A stretch of DNA of 64,000 bases from Malaya genurostris (lineage: Eukaryota > Arthropoda > Insecta > Diptera > Culicidae), in assembly GCF_030247185.1 (NCBI RefSeq), contig NC_080572.1, forward strand, positions 85,448,435 through 85,512,434, in the 5' to 3' direction. Positions 11,913 to 22,742 of the stretch are shown piece by piece (positions within the stretch are counted from its first letter, which is position 1; every line of letters starts with the position of its first letter). The notes below the pieces were generated by a model. The model searched no databases. It worked only from the letters and a program-made list of their open reading frames with translations, and had not been told where the DNA came from. The position numbers and the translations under genes were made by a program.

Positions 11913-13301
11913 TACCCAAGTAACAATTTTTTTTTATGCTAGCTTATTTGTGCCTAGTTTGCAACCAGATATTTGAGTTATTGTTACTAACATCGAACCA
12001 CTTGCGAGACTCAAGAAGCGCAGTTTCTACTAGTTTCTATGTCGGTTAAAAATAAGTTGTCGTTACGTTGTAATGCCATACTGAAATAACTTATTTTCCA
12101 TAACATGAATATAACTTATTTTCAAGTAAAGTAGTTGAAATTTTATTGCCATCGAAATTATAAACATTGAATGAATCCATAGTGTTTTCCTATCAACAAT
12201 AAAAAGACAGTATAGTACTTGAAATTAAAAATTTAATACAAGGTACAAATTTCACAACGATTATAAAACTGTCGAGCGGAATTCAATTTTACTTAACTGT
12301 TTTTTTATGCGCCGTCAATCAAAATCTGTTTATAATGATATAAAAAATAAACAACAAAATAACCCTATGTTCAGAATGCTCAAAATTGTTCCAAGTAGAG
12401 TGATTTCTCATCATTTTAAATTCATATATCAGGAGAATTGTAATATTATCACAATCGGTGTTTAATCTCTATATTATTTTCTTCGTGTTTATGACAGTGC
12501 ATAGAACAAAAATGACTATTCTGCCTTTCACTATTTTCGGCAAAAAGTAGTTATGGAAAAAGTAATATCCTGGTTTTATTTACGTTTCATACACTTCTTG
12601 AGACTTCATATTGTGTTCGCCATATTCAAGCCAATAAAAGTTTTTTTGGTTACATTTTCGTTATCATAACGTTGCGAAAACCTACCGATAACTATCTGAA
12701 TCAATGCAGAAATTGTATGTTATAATCTTATAATATCTAAGTTATTGCTACATCGATTAACCGTAACGATTTACATATACGCTTACGTATTTGTAATGGT
12801 TTCGCAACCTTTTTTCAACTAGTAGCTAAAACCATAGCTGTGATTAAAGATATGTTAGAATCAAGTAACGATAACTTACAAATGATAGCTAGTTCAATGT
12901 TTAAGCTATAAAGAAACACCCTGTTTTAACCAGCATAACATTAAAACATGTTTGTGCTCTTGTTTCAACATAGTTGGGCTAAGTGGTATCAGAACTAGTT
13001 ACGGGTTGCTAATATTGGAGTCAAATAAACTTATTTTCAACTAGTAGCTAGAAGCATAGTTGTTATTAAAGATATGTTTGAATTAAGTAACGAAAGTTTA
13101 TAAATTATAATTAATTCAATATGACAAAAAGATGTGGTGATTTGGAACCTAAATAACTATTACGTAACTAGTTGTGTTATGAAGAAACATTAATGTCACC
13201 TTGTTCCAACCAGTATCACATAAAAAACATATTCGTGCTCTTGTTGCAACATAGTTTGGACTTAGTCGCATCAGAACTAGTTGCGGATTGCTACTCGGGT
13301 A
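11913..13301. mobile_element. 1.4 kb non-autonomous terminal-inverted-repeat element
   Basis: The left terminus TACCCAAGTAACAAT and the right terminus (TACCCGAGTAGCAAT on the minus strand) form a 15-bp inverted repeat with three mismatches. The right third contains a degenerate internal tandem duplication. CAACTAGTAGCTA occurs at 12,818 and again at 13,039, each followed by ATTAAAGATATGTT. GTGCTCTTGT occurs at 12,952 and 13,234, each followed by CAACATAGTT and ATCAGAACTAGTT. No transposase frame is present. Class is undetermined because I cannot define the target duplication. Confidence 0.6.
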
Positions 13302-14270
13302 AGGAAAAATTTTCGGGAAAGTAGAGAAAAACTAGAAAATTGATTCGTTTAGAAATGGAAATTTTCCACTCAATGCATGCTAGATCTCCGTTGATTGTTT
13401 GGCTCGTATCGAGTTATGCAATGCTGCTGCCCGCTTAAGAGCAAAATATGAATACAAGATTATTAATAAAACCGTTGTTTTCCTAAGATTCCAGAAATGT
13501 GAATCTTATCTTCTTGATAGATATAATATATGATGCCACTTCGAATTAAGACCGTTAACTCAAACACCAAAACTGTTCGGCTCTCTACTTTTTGGAACAA
13601 TTCCATTCGAATTAGAAGGACATTTTTCGGCTTAAATTTTTCATAAGTATTTCCCATGCTATACCTTTGAAGGATTTATTGGACGAAATTTTGTGTAATT
13701 TTTTCTCGAAACGACCTAAAAATTTCGTCAATTGCTTCGAATTGAAAGTACGGTTATTTATTTGAGTCCAAACGTCTTCAACTGGCCCAAACGCAATTCG
13801 AATTATATCAACCCAGAGTACTTCGAAATTTCAAATTATTTGTGTTTGAGTGGCTATGAGCAGTTTCGTCCAATGTACACGAACCATCCCGTTTGGCTCC
13901 TGTTTTTAAATTACATCGATTGAACCGAGATTTGGGAACTCATCGACATGTTTTACCTATTCAAATGATTCACTCACTGGCTCATAAACCGTCAAACTGA
14001 TTTTGGTTGTATTTCGTTTGAATCATTCGGAACTTTTAAGAGCAGGAAAAACAGCTTTAAGTGTACGTGTGGGCCTGATTTGGGGAAAAATGTTGAGATC
14101 GAATCAAAGACAATTGTCAGATGATTCATTTTTACAAAACATTCTATCATTCTACTTCACTGATCGCCAGCAATCGTGAGGGTCGTTCGAATATTCTAAC
14201 TTAAGAGTATTCGAAATAATTTCCATCCAAAGATAATTTTTGAGCTGTGAGAAATGCACCAGGACAGCTA
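13302..14270. other. AT-rich DNA without a recognisable gene
   Basis: Short open frames (13,463-13,657 minus, 13,732-13,923 plus) have no motif that I recognise. No repeat match within the window. Confidence 0.4.
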
Positions 14271-14565
14271 CAGGTACAGAAATAAAAGGAACCAGTCCAG
14301 AAGCTAAGTTCAGGAAAAAATAAAGAAGGTACAGGAACCAGCGCAGAAAGTACAAAACCAAGTACAGAAATGAGAGAAACAAGTACAAGAAGTTCTGGCA
14401 CAATTAAGTGCAGAAAAAGGTACAGAATGTGCAGATGATACAGATATAAGTACAGCAGTTACAGGACCAAATACAGCAAATACTGGAGCAGGTACAGAAA
14501 GTACAGAAACAAATTTTGAAACAAGTACAGAAAGTACAGAAACAAGCACACAAAGTACAAAATAA
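14271..14565 (+). repeat. Degenerate GTACAGAAA-type minisatellite with an S/T/E-rich open frame
   Basis: About 295 bp are built from 9- to 15-bp variants of AGTACAGAAA(C). The last 63 codons (14,374-14,565) stay open on plus and read as a Ser/Thr/Glu-rich protein (for example TSTESTETS) ending in TAA. Further upstream the same pattern is present but broken by stops and frame shifts. The minus strand gives Cys/Phe/Thr-rich frames. It may be a decayed piece of a mucin-like coding repeat or simply a tandem array. Confidence 0.75.
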
Positions 14566-14570
14566 AGTGT

Positions 14571-14833
14571 AGTAAATGATGCCCACTACTATGTCATTTC
14601 AATTTGAACGTCATTTTCTCATCCGTTTAACTTTTCTGTTACCGTCAATAATCGTTAGGAGTTTGTAGTGTGAATGTAGAGTTTTTTTCGGATGGTAAAT
14701 TGTACGCTGCCTGTTTGTGTTTCAATAAAACCATCGGTTTTATTAATTTTGTACTGTTGTCAGCGATATAAAAAGTTTGGGGCCACTATCATAGAGCATT
14801 ATAATGATATTTTTCCACAATAATGTAAAAAAA
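14571..14833. other. Spacer between the tandem array and R1
   Basis: No gene or repeat identified. It contains a short palindrome, AAAACCATCGGTTTTATT, near 14,727. Confidence 0.35.
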
Positions 14834-16775
14834 CGTGTTTAATCCACCTAGCAGTGAGATGATACCTATTTTTATCAATCCGCATGTGTTTTTTTCATGA
14901 ATATTCTTCGGTGTTTAAGTTTTCATGACATTATTTTAATGACCCTCGTTTTAAGCGACAATTTGAGATTTTAATCACTCATTACTCTGTAATGTCGAAA
15001 CTGCAAATCGGATCGAATTTGAATCTAGAAGTGTGATAATCGATTAAACATGCCATGATATGTAAGTTCCACTCTAGAGTTTACGGTAATTTAAGGTACT
15101 TCCAGAGCCGGTATTCAGGAACCAGCATAACCCAAACCGATTCGTATGGCCATATGACGAATAAATTACAACAGTTTTGAGTTCAACTTTGAAGCTTTTC
15201 GGGATTGTCATCTTCTATATCGGTTTGAATTTTAAAAATTCATCATCATGTAATTCGAGAACCGGAAGTCATAATTGGATAAAATAATTAATTTTTGTAT
15301 ATAAGTTTGTTTTAATTAAAATTTTTGTTTCTGAAATTTGATTAGGCTTTTTTTGAGAAAACGATTGAGCTTTGAGAAACGATTTTATACTGGAACCGGA
15401 ATTCTAAAAGCGGTATGGCCGAAGTCAGATAAATTCACCTGAGTAGCTGTACACTTTACATTTGTTTCAAAACATTTGAAAATCAGTTAAGACATCTTTG
15501 AGAGATCATAGCACGAATTAAATTTTTAGGTGCCTTCTGATCGACAACTGAATACCACTAAAACTGAAAAAAGTTAATTTTTTTATCGACTATCCAAATC
15601 TGCTAACCCGATAAACCTGATTAAATTATGTGGAATAGACATTTTTATACAATCCCCGAAACCGGAAGTTGGATCTGACTGAAAAGCAAGATGTTTTATA
15701 GAACTTTGAAACTTTTCATTTGAATCTTAGATGATTCTTAGATTTCATTTGCATCTTAGATCGGTTCAGCCATCTTCAAGAAAAATGAGTTACACAATTT
15801 TGATTTCGTTTCACATATCATCCTGTAGTTCCGAAACCAGAGGTCGGAACCAAACATAATGCAGGAACTTTGTTTGGGAGCATACGACTTTTCGTATGAA
15901 TCTGAATTTGTAGAAAAGAAATTTTCCGAGAAAATTAATTGAAGTTATTTGTCACACACGCATTTGCTGATCTCGACGAACTGATTCGAATGGTATATGG
16001 ATGTTATGTTGTTCCAGCATTTATTGCTGTAAGTAGTTTAAAACAAAATAATTAAAAAAAATTCTGCCATCATCTGGTTTATACATATATGTTATATTCG
16101 AACGATTATGTTGCCAAAAACGAGCCGTGCCAAAATCGGTCCGAGGCTAAATGTCATGAAAAAGAATGCTGTACACAATCCTTTTGGTTCTTAGAAACAA
16201 TTGTATGTAACAGTATAAAAAATCGTGTTTTCCGTTGCTCCCAAGCATTTCTTTGTCATACAGCGCTCAAAACTCCTACTGCTGGAATAGGGGGAAAAGT
16301 CGCTTACAGAAAAATTTCGATATCTCCGTTAAAAATGGACGGATTTTAACAATCTATGGCTTGTTGGATAGGTATTACCGTGCGGAATCTAAGTCTGAAA
16401 ACATATTCTGTTTTCAAGGTCAATTGTGACAGATACTGTCAAAAAACTGAAAATTTTGACATAAAACTTTGTATAACTCAAAAAGTAAACATCCGATCTC
16501 AAAACCATTCAATAGCGTTTTGGGTGACGGAGAGACCTTTCATTTGCGACTAGTTTGATGAAAATCGGTCCAGCCATCTCTGAGATCTCGACCTCTTAGT
16601 TGACAACACACATACGGACACACACACATACACACACACACACACACACAGACATTTGCTCAGTTCGTCGAGCTGAATCGATTGGTATATGTCATTCGGC
16701 CCTCCGGGCCTCGGAAAAATTTTCGAAAGTTTGAGCGAATTCTATACCTATTTTTTATATATATATAAAAATAGG
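14834..16775 (+). mobile_element. R1 repeat family, copy A (near full length)
   Basis: This 1.9 kb unit recurs, highly similar, at 29,821-31,655 and 55,925-57,815 (both minus). It opens with TTAATCCACCTAGCAGTGAG followed by ATGATACCT. It ends with a (CA)n tract, CGGCCCTCCGGGCCTCGG, and a palindromic terminus around CCTATTTTTTATATATATAA. TACCTATTTTTAT occurs near both ends in inverted orientation and may be the functional terminal repeat. Frames of 86 and 65 codons (16,089-16,349 and 16,356-16,553) are shared with copy C but have no motif, are disrupted in copy D, and simply reflect recent copying. No transposase or reverse transcriptase is visible. Confidence 0.85.
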
Positions 16776-16861
16776 TAAAAATATAAGTAGTTTTGATTTT
16801 CTACATCTAATCTAATATTATTGCGCTACGAAGTGTGCAGGGGTCCGCTAGTTTTGTTAAT

Positions 16862-17445
16862 AATTCTTCAAAATCTTCGACAATCTTCGGAAAGTGTCGG
16901 TAAATAATATGGCAACAATACGATGAAGAAAACATATGAAACAGTCCGAGAAAATATTCAGTTACCTACATTTATTTTCGCTTTAGCATATTAGGAATAT
17001 ACGAAATATATACATACGCAACAAAATTCCGAAGTTTTGTTCATATTGTAACTTGATGTTATTAATGCATAAACGAACATTGCCATAGTTACAACGTGTG
17101 AAGCCATCAGACGCTTGTCGTTTTGAAGCAAATAATAATTGAACTTAAACTGGTAGTTAATCGAGTTCTACGAGGGTTTCTATTCAAACGATGCATGTAA
17201 AATTGCAGGTTCGCTTGTCTTGAGTTTATCCTTGATACTATATGATATTGCATTTAATAGTTCTGTACATGTGAGTCTGTGAAACTTATTTACACTACTA
17301 AACCAAGGAGCCCACTTTAAGATGAGTTTCAGAATTTAATTTTAAATCTGTTGAAGTTTTTTTTTTCTGGTGGGACAACAACTTCTTCAAATCGATACTG
17401 CATAACGATTCGCATTGCATTGTTTTTGTTACAGTTAGTCTGGAT
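16862..17445 (-). repeat. Dispersed repeat R0, copy 2
   Basis: Reverse complement of the repeat at 28-556, with the same order of landmarks (GTTGTCCCACCAG, CAGTATCGATTTGAA, GTAACAAAAACAAT, TTAGTCTGGAT). It starts directly after copy A of R1. Substitutions and indels show an old duplication or two old insertions. Confidence 0.7.
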
Positions 17446-18404
17446 TTTGTTTACGTCGTTCTTAGAAGCAATATTAGATCCGAATATTATGTTTCGTAAA
17501 ACTATAACGTTTTCTAACCATTCAATTAAGTAAGTTATTTGATTCAATGATAGTGCCTGAGGGCTTATGCTGAGATAGCCACATTCAATGAAAAAGAAGT
17601 ATCTATGATTATCATCATAACACAACTTTATACGTATGGGAATGGAGATTTTAGTATGCAACCGATAGTATGCAACCGATCCGTTGACAAATGAAAACAT
17701 TTTAATTATACAACATTGAAGCTTTCGAATCTATTAAATGACGAAAATCCATCAACAAATCATCGAGATAAAAGCGCTTCAAATTAGGTCCGAAAAATCT
17801 ATCGCCGATAATTCCAAATTGGCCTGATAGTTACCGCAGAATCAAAATAAAATCCTACTATACTATACTGAACACACCGCACACATACAAATACGACTAT
17901 CCAGCGAGGGAATGGATGTGACTTTCAATTACTCACTATTCAAACGTTTTCACCGGCCTACGAGGCATGCTCGCTCACAGCCAGTGGTTAACTAAAGCAA
18001 AAATGTATTCGGACATATATTTATAGATTCTCTTTTGTGCGATAGTTCATACTTCGCAAATCGGACGAGAGGATGACATCAGTCACGCGCTGCTACTGTG
18101 ATTGGCTCGTGAAAACATAGGTCAATTTTATCCACATTTTCAATGGTATGCAATTGAAATACTTAAACGACGTTACCTCACGAGTTTAAGTTAAATGTTT
18201 CCGATTCGATTGGTAGTTAAATTATATAAATCCATCAAAAAATTACTGAGTTAATAACGTTCAAAATTATGACCGAAAAAGGTTATGCGGCTACTTTTTA
18301 GACACCCGGCCCCTTATATCGAAGAGTAAGGCATTTTTAATGCAAAAACTCATCACTCTCTAATTTCACCTAATGTAAACCATTTCGTTAGATTTGAAAT
18401 TTTT
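17446..18404. other. AT-rich DNA without a recognisable gene
   Basis: The minus frame 17,329-17,700 overlaps R0 and is not convincing. The remainder has no motif and no repeat partner in the window. Confidence 0.4.
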
Positions 18405-18966
18405 GAAAATTAGTGCAGCCATCTTATCTGGGAGCATAGAACTGTTAATATGAGTCTAAATTTGTAGAAATCAATTAAGCCATCTCTGAGTAAAGTTTAT
18501 GAAATTATTTTTCACACACAAATTTGCCTATCTCGACGAACTTCTTCGAATGGTAAAAGGATGTGAGAAGTTGTGTTCTTCCGACAATTATTGCTGCAAG
18601 CAGTATAAATCAATATAAATATGTAATTCTTTTGGATTTGAAAATACTTCCATCTTTCTACTACATATGTCATGTTTGAATGATTATCTTGCCAAAAACG
18701 AAACGTGCTAAAACCGAAACGTCGTGAAAAAGGGTGCTGTGTATAGCGTTTTAGGTGCTAAGAAACAATTGCATAAAACAATATTGAAACCCGTGTTTCG
18801 CTTTGGCTCGAAACATCGCTTTTTCATCAAGCGCGTAAAACTCCTACTACTGGAATAAGGCGAAAAGTCTACAAAAAGTATACAAAAAAATCGATACCTC
18901 CGTTAAAAATGAATGGATTTGAACAATCTAAAGCTTCTTGAATAGCTATTACCATGCGGAATCTAA

Positions 18967-19212
18967 TACCGTTTTCGTTTTTGAACCTACACGCGGGCGA
19001 CTCTGACTCTGAGTAAAACGAACACGTGGTACGCGCCCTAAACAACAACTCATAGAAAAAAAATAGAAAAAACAAACAAACTCGCATGGATGCGAGAAAG
19101 TTTTCAGAGCGAAACTACGCGACCCCAGGTTTCTAAAACAAACACATCAAAAGTTGTTTGGGTGACTCTTGGTCAGCTCTCGGGCTGCTCTGATCAATAA
19201 ACGAAAACGGTA
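18967..19212. mobile_element. 246-bp MITE with TAA target duplication (Harbinger/Tourist-like)
   Basis: The termini TACCGTTTTCGTTT and AAACGAAAACGGTA are perfect 14-bp inverted repeats. TAA precedes (18,964-18,966) and follows (19,213-19,215) the element, and R1 copy A shows the empty site (GAATCTAAGTCTG). A 3-bp TAA/TWA duplication is typical of PIF/Harbinger elements. No coding capacity. Confidence 0.8.
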
Positions 19213-19468
19213 TAAGTCTAAAAACATATTCTGTTTTCAAGGCCTATTGATAATGACTGACAAAAAACTCAAAAAAATAACATCCGTTTTCAAAAACATT
19301 CAATAGCGTTCAGGGCGACTGGAAGACCTTAGATTTGCTACTAATTTGATCAAAATCGGTCCAGTCATCTCTCAGATCTCGACCTCTATGTTGACACACA
19401 TGCAGATACACACATACCCACGGACATTCGCTCAGCTCGATGAGCTGAATCGACAAATTAAGATATGA

Positions 19469-20623
19469 AGGGCTGTCCCTAAAAGACGTCACGCCGCAAG
19501 ACGAAGGAGGGTATTTCATAAAACGTGACCTTTTGTGACAGGGGAAGGGGGGAGGTTTTTAGAATGTGACGTCCAATATTTTCAATGAGCGCATTTTTGA
19601 AATACTTAATTATATTACTGCTTTGCCCTATTTCCTGAAAAAATCTCCGCAATAAACGTTTACATTCTATAGAAAAACGTGCATTTGTTGATGTAAAAGC
19701 TTCTTCTTGTAAATTCGGAAATGAGTGATGCAGGAAATGATTTCTGTTGTGATCAGCAAAAGTGCACGGAGGAGCGAGTAAATTAGCGAAATTAATAAAT
19801 TTTGCCTAATATGATTAAAAAAGAAAAAGATGCCTACAAACGGTTTAACTTAAGTTATGCACTGACAATTTTTTCAGTAATTTGATTTACTAGCATTGAT
19901 AATAGTATATCATAAGAATTTCTCTTATCTGATTCTGATGCAGTTTATTCAATTGTACTCCATTTGAAAAAGGGCGGGGAATCAACGATTTCAGACGTAG
20001 ATCATGTCATGTCTTATCTTGATCATATGTAATTTTCCTCCACCAACATCAAAGCTTATCGAATTATCCAATGATTGAACTTACATAAATAAAGAATCAT
20101 TTTAGCTCAAAATCACTACCCATTGTGTGACGGAAGATCAGTACCGATATTGATCGATGTGATTTAAAATTCACTGATCAACTGATCATGAAAAGATTCT
20201 CCGGCAGTGATCTCGTTTTGATGAGGTTTTGGTCTTTATTTTCTAAGCAATACTAAGGAAATATTATTCTTTACCTAAAACAATAATATATCTGTGTACT
20301 CCTAGGAGGAATAAAACAGACGATTTTAATGTTTCATCAATTCCAACCAAATACTTTTGTTAATTTATATAATTGATATTAATAATTTTTTAATCTAATG
20401 GCAGTATGTAATAAATCGATTTTTCCCTCATATTTGTATGGTTTGTCATACATATTGAGAATGTATTGAGATGAATTTTATTTATTTTGAATTCGTGACA
20501 TGTGACAAAGGGAGGGGGGGGGGGGGGTTGGGGGGTCTTTGCTTCTGTGACAATTTGTGACAAAGGGGGGTGGGGAGTCAAAAATCGTCAAAAAAAGCGT
20601 GACGTCTTTTATGGACAGCCCCT
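19469..20623. mobile_element. 1.15 kb inverted-repeat element with G-rich right subterminus
   Basis: The left end AGGGCTGTCCCTAAAAGACG and the right end (AGGGGCTGTCCATAAAAGAC on minus) are inverted repeats of about 26 bp, continuing into GTCACGC on both sides. Subterminal TTTGTGACA...GGGG motifs occur on both sides (about 19,532, 20,500 and 20,550). Its insertion splits R1 copy B. I cannot define a clean target duplication and there is no transposase frame. Confidence 0.75.
20514..20535 (+). repeat. G14-TT-G6 homopurine tract
   Basis: A run of fourteen G residues, TT, then six more G, with further GGGGGG and GGGG runs at about 20,565-20,576. The arrangement can form a G-quadruplex. It lies in the right subterminal part of the 19,469-20,623 element. 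Confidence 0.9.
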
Positions 20624-20693
20624 AAGACGCTCGTCGACCCTCGGAAAACTTTTCCAAAGTTTGAACGAATTCTATACTTCTTTTGGTACCTAC

Positions 20694-21170
20694 AAAAATA
20701 CGTTAAAAATGAGAGCATTTTCTCACGTGATTCGTGCACCGATCTGTATGTGTATGTCTGTATGTATGTGCAAAACAAAGAAGCTCGGATTTAGAAGATG
20801 ACTGGACCGATTTTGACCAAACTAGTTGGAAATGAAGTCTTCCTGAAAGTATCTATTCTATTATTTTTATTTTTAAGGAAAAAAGAACTTTGCAAGTGCA
20901 AGAGTAATGTCAATAAAGTGTTCGTAAAACAAATTCCCTTCACCTGACCAATTCCATTTTCCTGTTTTTAATAAATAAATCTTCCCGATAGTGAAAAACA
21001 TAAACAAATCAGTTGGTTCTGTTTAGACGTGCAACTCAATAAACGTGAAAGTATTAGCCTAAAACCTTTCCGTTTTTTTGAAAACTGCTCGCGAAAAATT
21101 CTCTCAGTTTCAGCTCACTTCCACAAACACACTGAATTAGTAACAAACACATTCCTATATTTTATCAGTA
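20694..21170. other. Repeat-like AT-rich DNA
   Basis: TCTCACGTGATTCGTGCACC, a GTATGTGTATGTCTGTATGT tract and GACTGGACCGATTTTGACC resemble the (GT)n and GGACCGATTTT segment of R1, so this is probably an end of a related element. No gene seen. Confidence 0.4.
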
Positions 21171-21178
21171 GATAGCTC

Positions 21179-21862
21179 CAAGGATGGCTTTTATCGTTCA
21201 CCAGCAACTCTTCACACGATCTCCAGCAACTCTTCACACGATTGAATCAGTGCCATCAAAGAAAGACGGATATCATCGCAACAACGAAAACCCGGCATGG
21301 CTCATTGAACATAGAATAGAATCCAGTGCGAGAGCGAATTTCTCTCGATGACATTTCTGAGAATCAAAGGTTAGCACGCTGCTGTGGGGATCCTCTCAGA
21401 AGCAACAAACGGTCGCTTATTCTCGTTTTGCGATCCGATTCCCTACAGGCAGTTGATAATTTCGATAGAATCATTTTACTATTGCCGCTCATTCTATGTG
21501 CATATAACCTTTGTATAAGTTGTGTCTATGAAAATGTCTGTGAATGCTCCACACAAGGGTTTTGAAATATTGAAACCTAGTATGAGAATTATCAAGTCGA
21601 ATCATCAATTCGATTTTCTGCGATAATTGTCAACTTGCGATTCTCCACACAGCAACGATCATTATCAGACTGTAAATTTTTTAAGGGCCGTGAAATACTC
21701 AGAGTATGAAGTGGAGCGAAGAAATGTAGAAAAATTCTCTCACGGTTCATGCATTGAGAGACTCGAGTTCTTGCAGCATCTTCTACCGGATTGAAAATGT
21801 TGTATACAATATAGATAGCAATATAGCAGCTTCTGTCGAATTTTCGGCAATCACCAACACTG
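21179..21862 (-). mobile_element. hAT-like non-autonomous element (R4), copy 2
   Basis: Reverse-oriented copy of the element at 2885-3558, with the same CAGTGTTGG and CCATCCTTG ends. It is flanked by a perfect 8-bp duplication GATAGCTC (21,171-21,178 and 21,863-21,870), which fits hAT transposition. A short internal tandem duplication (CAGCAACTCTTCACACGAT, twice, near 21,201-21,243) is unique to this copy. Confidence 0.85.
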
Positions 21863-21890
21863 GATAGCTCCACCTGTATTTTCAAAATAT

Positions 21891-22214
21891 TGGCCCTTTT
21901 TACCGGTGTCACTACACGGTGAAAATCAAGTGAAGTGACTGTGACCCTTATTATGGGTATCACTTCACGGTGGAAATCAAGTGAAGTGAATGTAGGTCCT
22001 TATTACGAAAGTCGCTTCTGTGACAAAAGTAATTACTTGAATGAACTGGATGTCATTATGAACATCACGCCACCAACATTTTGTTGAAAAAATTAGTTTT
22101 TTCCATCACAGTGATCACTTCACTATGCGTGATACTGGTATTAGGTAAAATCAAGTGAAGTGACATGTAAGTGAAGTGAATGTGAAAGTGGAGTGAGAAC
22201 GGTAATAAGGGCCA
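21891..22214. mobile_element. 325-bp MITE with subterminal AATCAAGTGAAGTGA repeats
   Basis: The ends TGGCCCTTTTTACCG and (minus) TGGCCCTTATTACCG are inverted repeats. AATCAAGTGAAGTGA or a close variant occurs at about 21,926, 21,977 and 22,149, and AAGTGAAGTGA again near 22,170. Such reiterated subterminal motifs are usual transposase-binding sites. ATT flanks both ends if the terminus is set at GGCCCTT. Confidence 0.65.
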
Positions 22215-22425
22215 TTGTGAAGGTATTTGATCTGCGATGAAACCGATCAAAATATTAAGAGCTGTGAAATCATTAGTATTCTTAGTGTCAGTAGGATCCA
22301 TAGTACTAGCCATGCAATGATTCTGTACGCTAAGAATCGGCAGCGAAGTCTGTTGAAACAGAAAGGCCAAATTCCACGAAAGGGAATGTAATGCCAAGAC
22401 TTTGCTTGTGAAATCATTATAGCGT
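22215..22425 (+). repeat. Dispersed repeat R3, copy 1
   Basis: GTACGCTAAGAATCGGCAGC, then CTGTTGAAACAGAAAGGCC and ATGCCAAGACTTTGCTT, recurs in reverse complement at about 58,435-58,560. The AATGTAATACCAAGACTTTG portion also occurs inside the piggyBac-like MITE at about 48,433. Class unknown. Confidence 0.65.
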
Positions 22426-22664
22426 GAAATTATTATATCGTATACCTATTTTAATATAGACTGCTGATTTTATATTACAAGTACAAGGTGATCATTATGA
22501 ATACATAAATTTTCTTCCAAGAATAACTCTACAATATTTTCTAATCAAAATAAGATCCGCGACTATTATTACCTTTAACCTTTACTAACATCACGCAAAA
22601 ATAAAACTAAAATTGTATCCAATGATATAAATTCAATCATTCGTACAATATGTACTTTTAAGAA
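22426..22664. other. AT-rich spacer
   Basis: No gene, RNA or repeat feature recognised. Confidence 0.3.
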
Positions 22665-22742
22665 GTGTATCGAAAATTGGATAGCTTTTTTCTTTAAAAT
22701 TATGATAAAAACGATATTATAATCAAACTAAAAATTGATCGT

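Larger units (their letters stand above)
18405..20693 (+). mobile_element. R1 repeat family, copy B (5'-truncated, diverged, twice interrupted)
   Basis: From GCAGCCATCTTATCTGGGAGC onward this follows R1 copy A from about 15,870 to its end, including CTCGACGAACTTCTTCGAATGG, the CATGCGGAATCTAA segment and the CTCGGAAAACTTTTCCAAAG end. Divergence is far higher than among copies A, C and D, so this copy is older. It is interrupted by a 246-bp MITE (18,967-19,212) and by a 1.15 kb inverted-repeat element (19,469-20,623). Confidence 0.7.

Noticed and set aside
14310..14586. Minus-strand Cys/Phe/Thr-rich frames that look like a secreted Cys-rich protein
   Set aside because: They are the reverse reading of the GTACAGAAA array. 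No signal peptide or consistent frame.
16089..16553. Conserved 86- and 65-codon frames in R1 copies A and C
   Set aside because: No domain or motif, disrupted in copy D, and the non-coding parts of the copies are equally similar, so conservation reflects recent copying.
20514..20576. Telomere-like G-rich repeat
   Set aside because: It is a homopolymer-type run inside an inverted-repeat element, without a regular telomeric unit.
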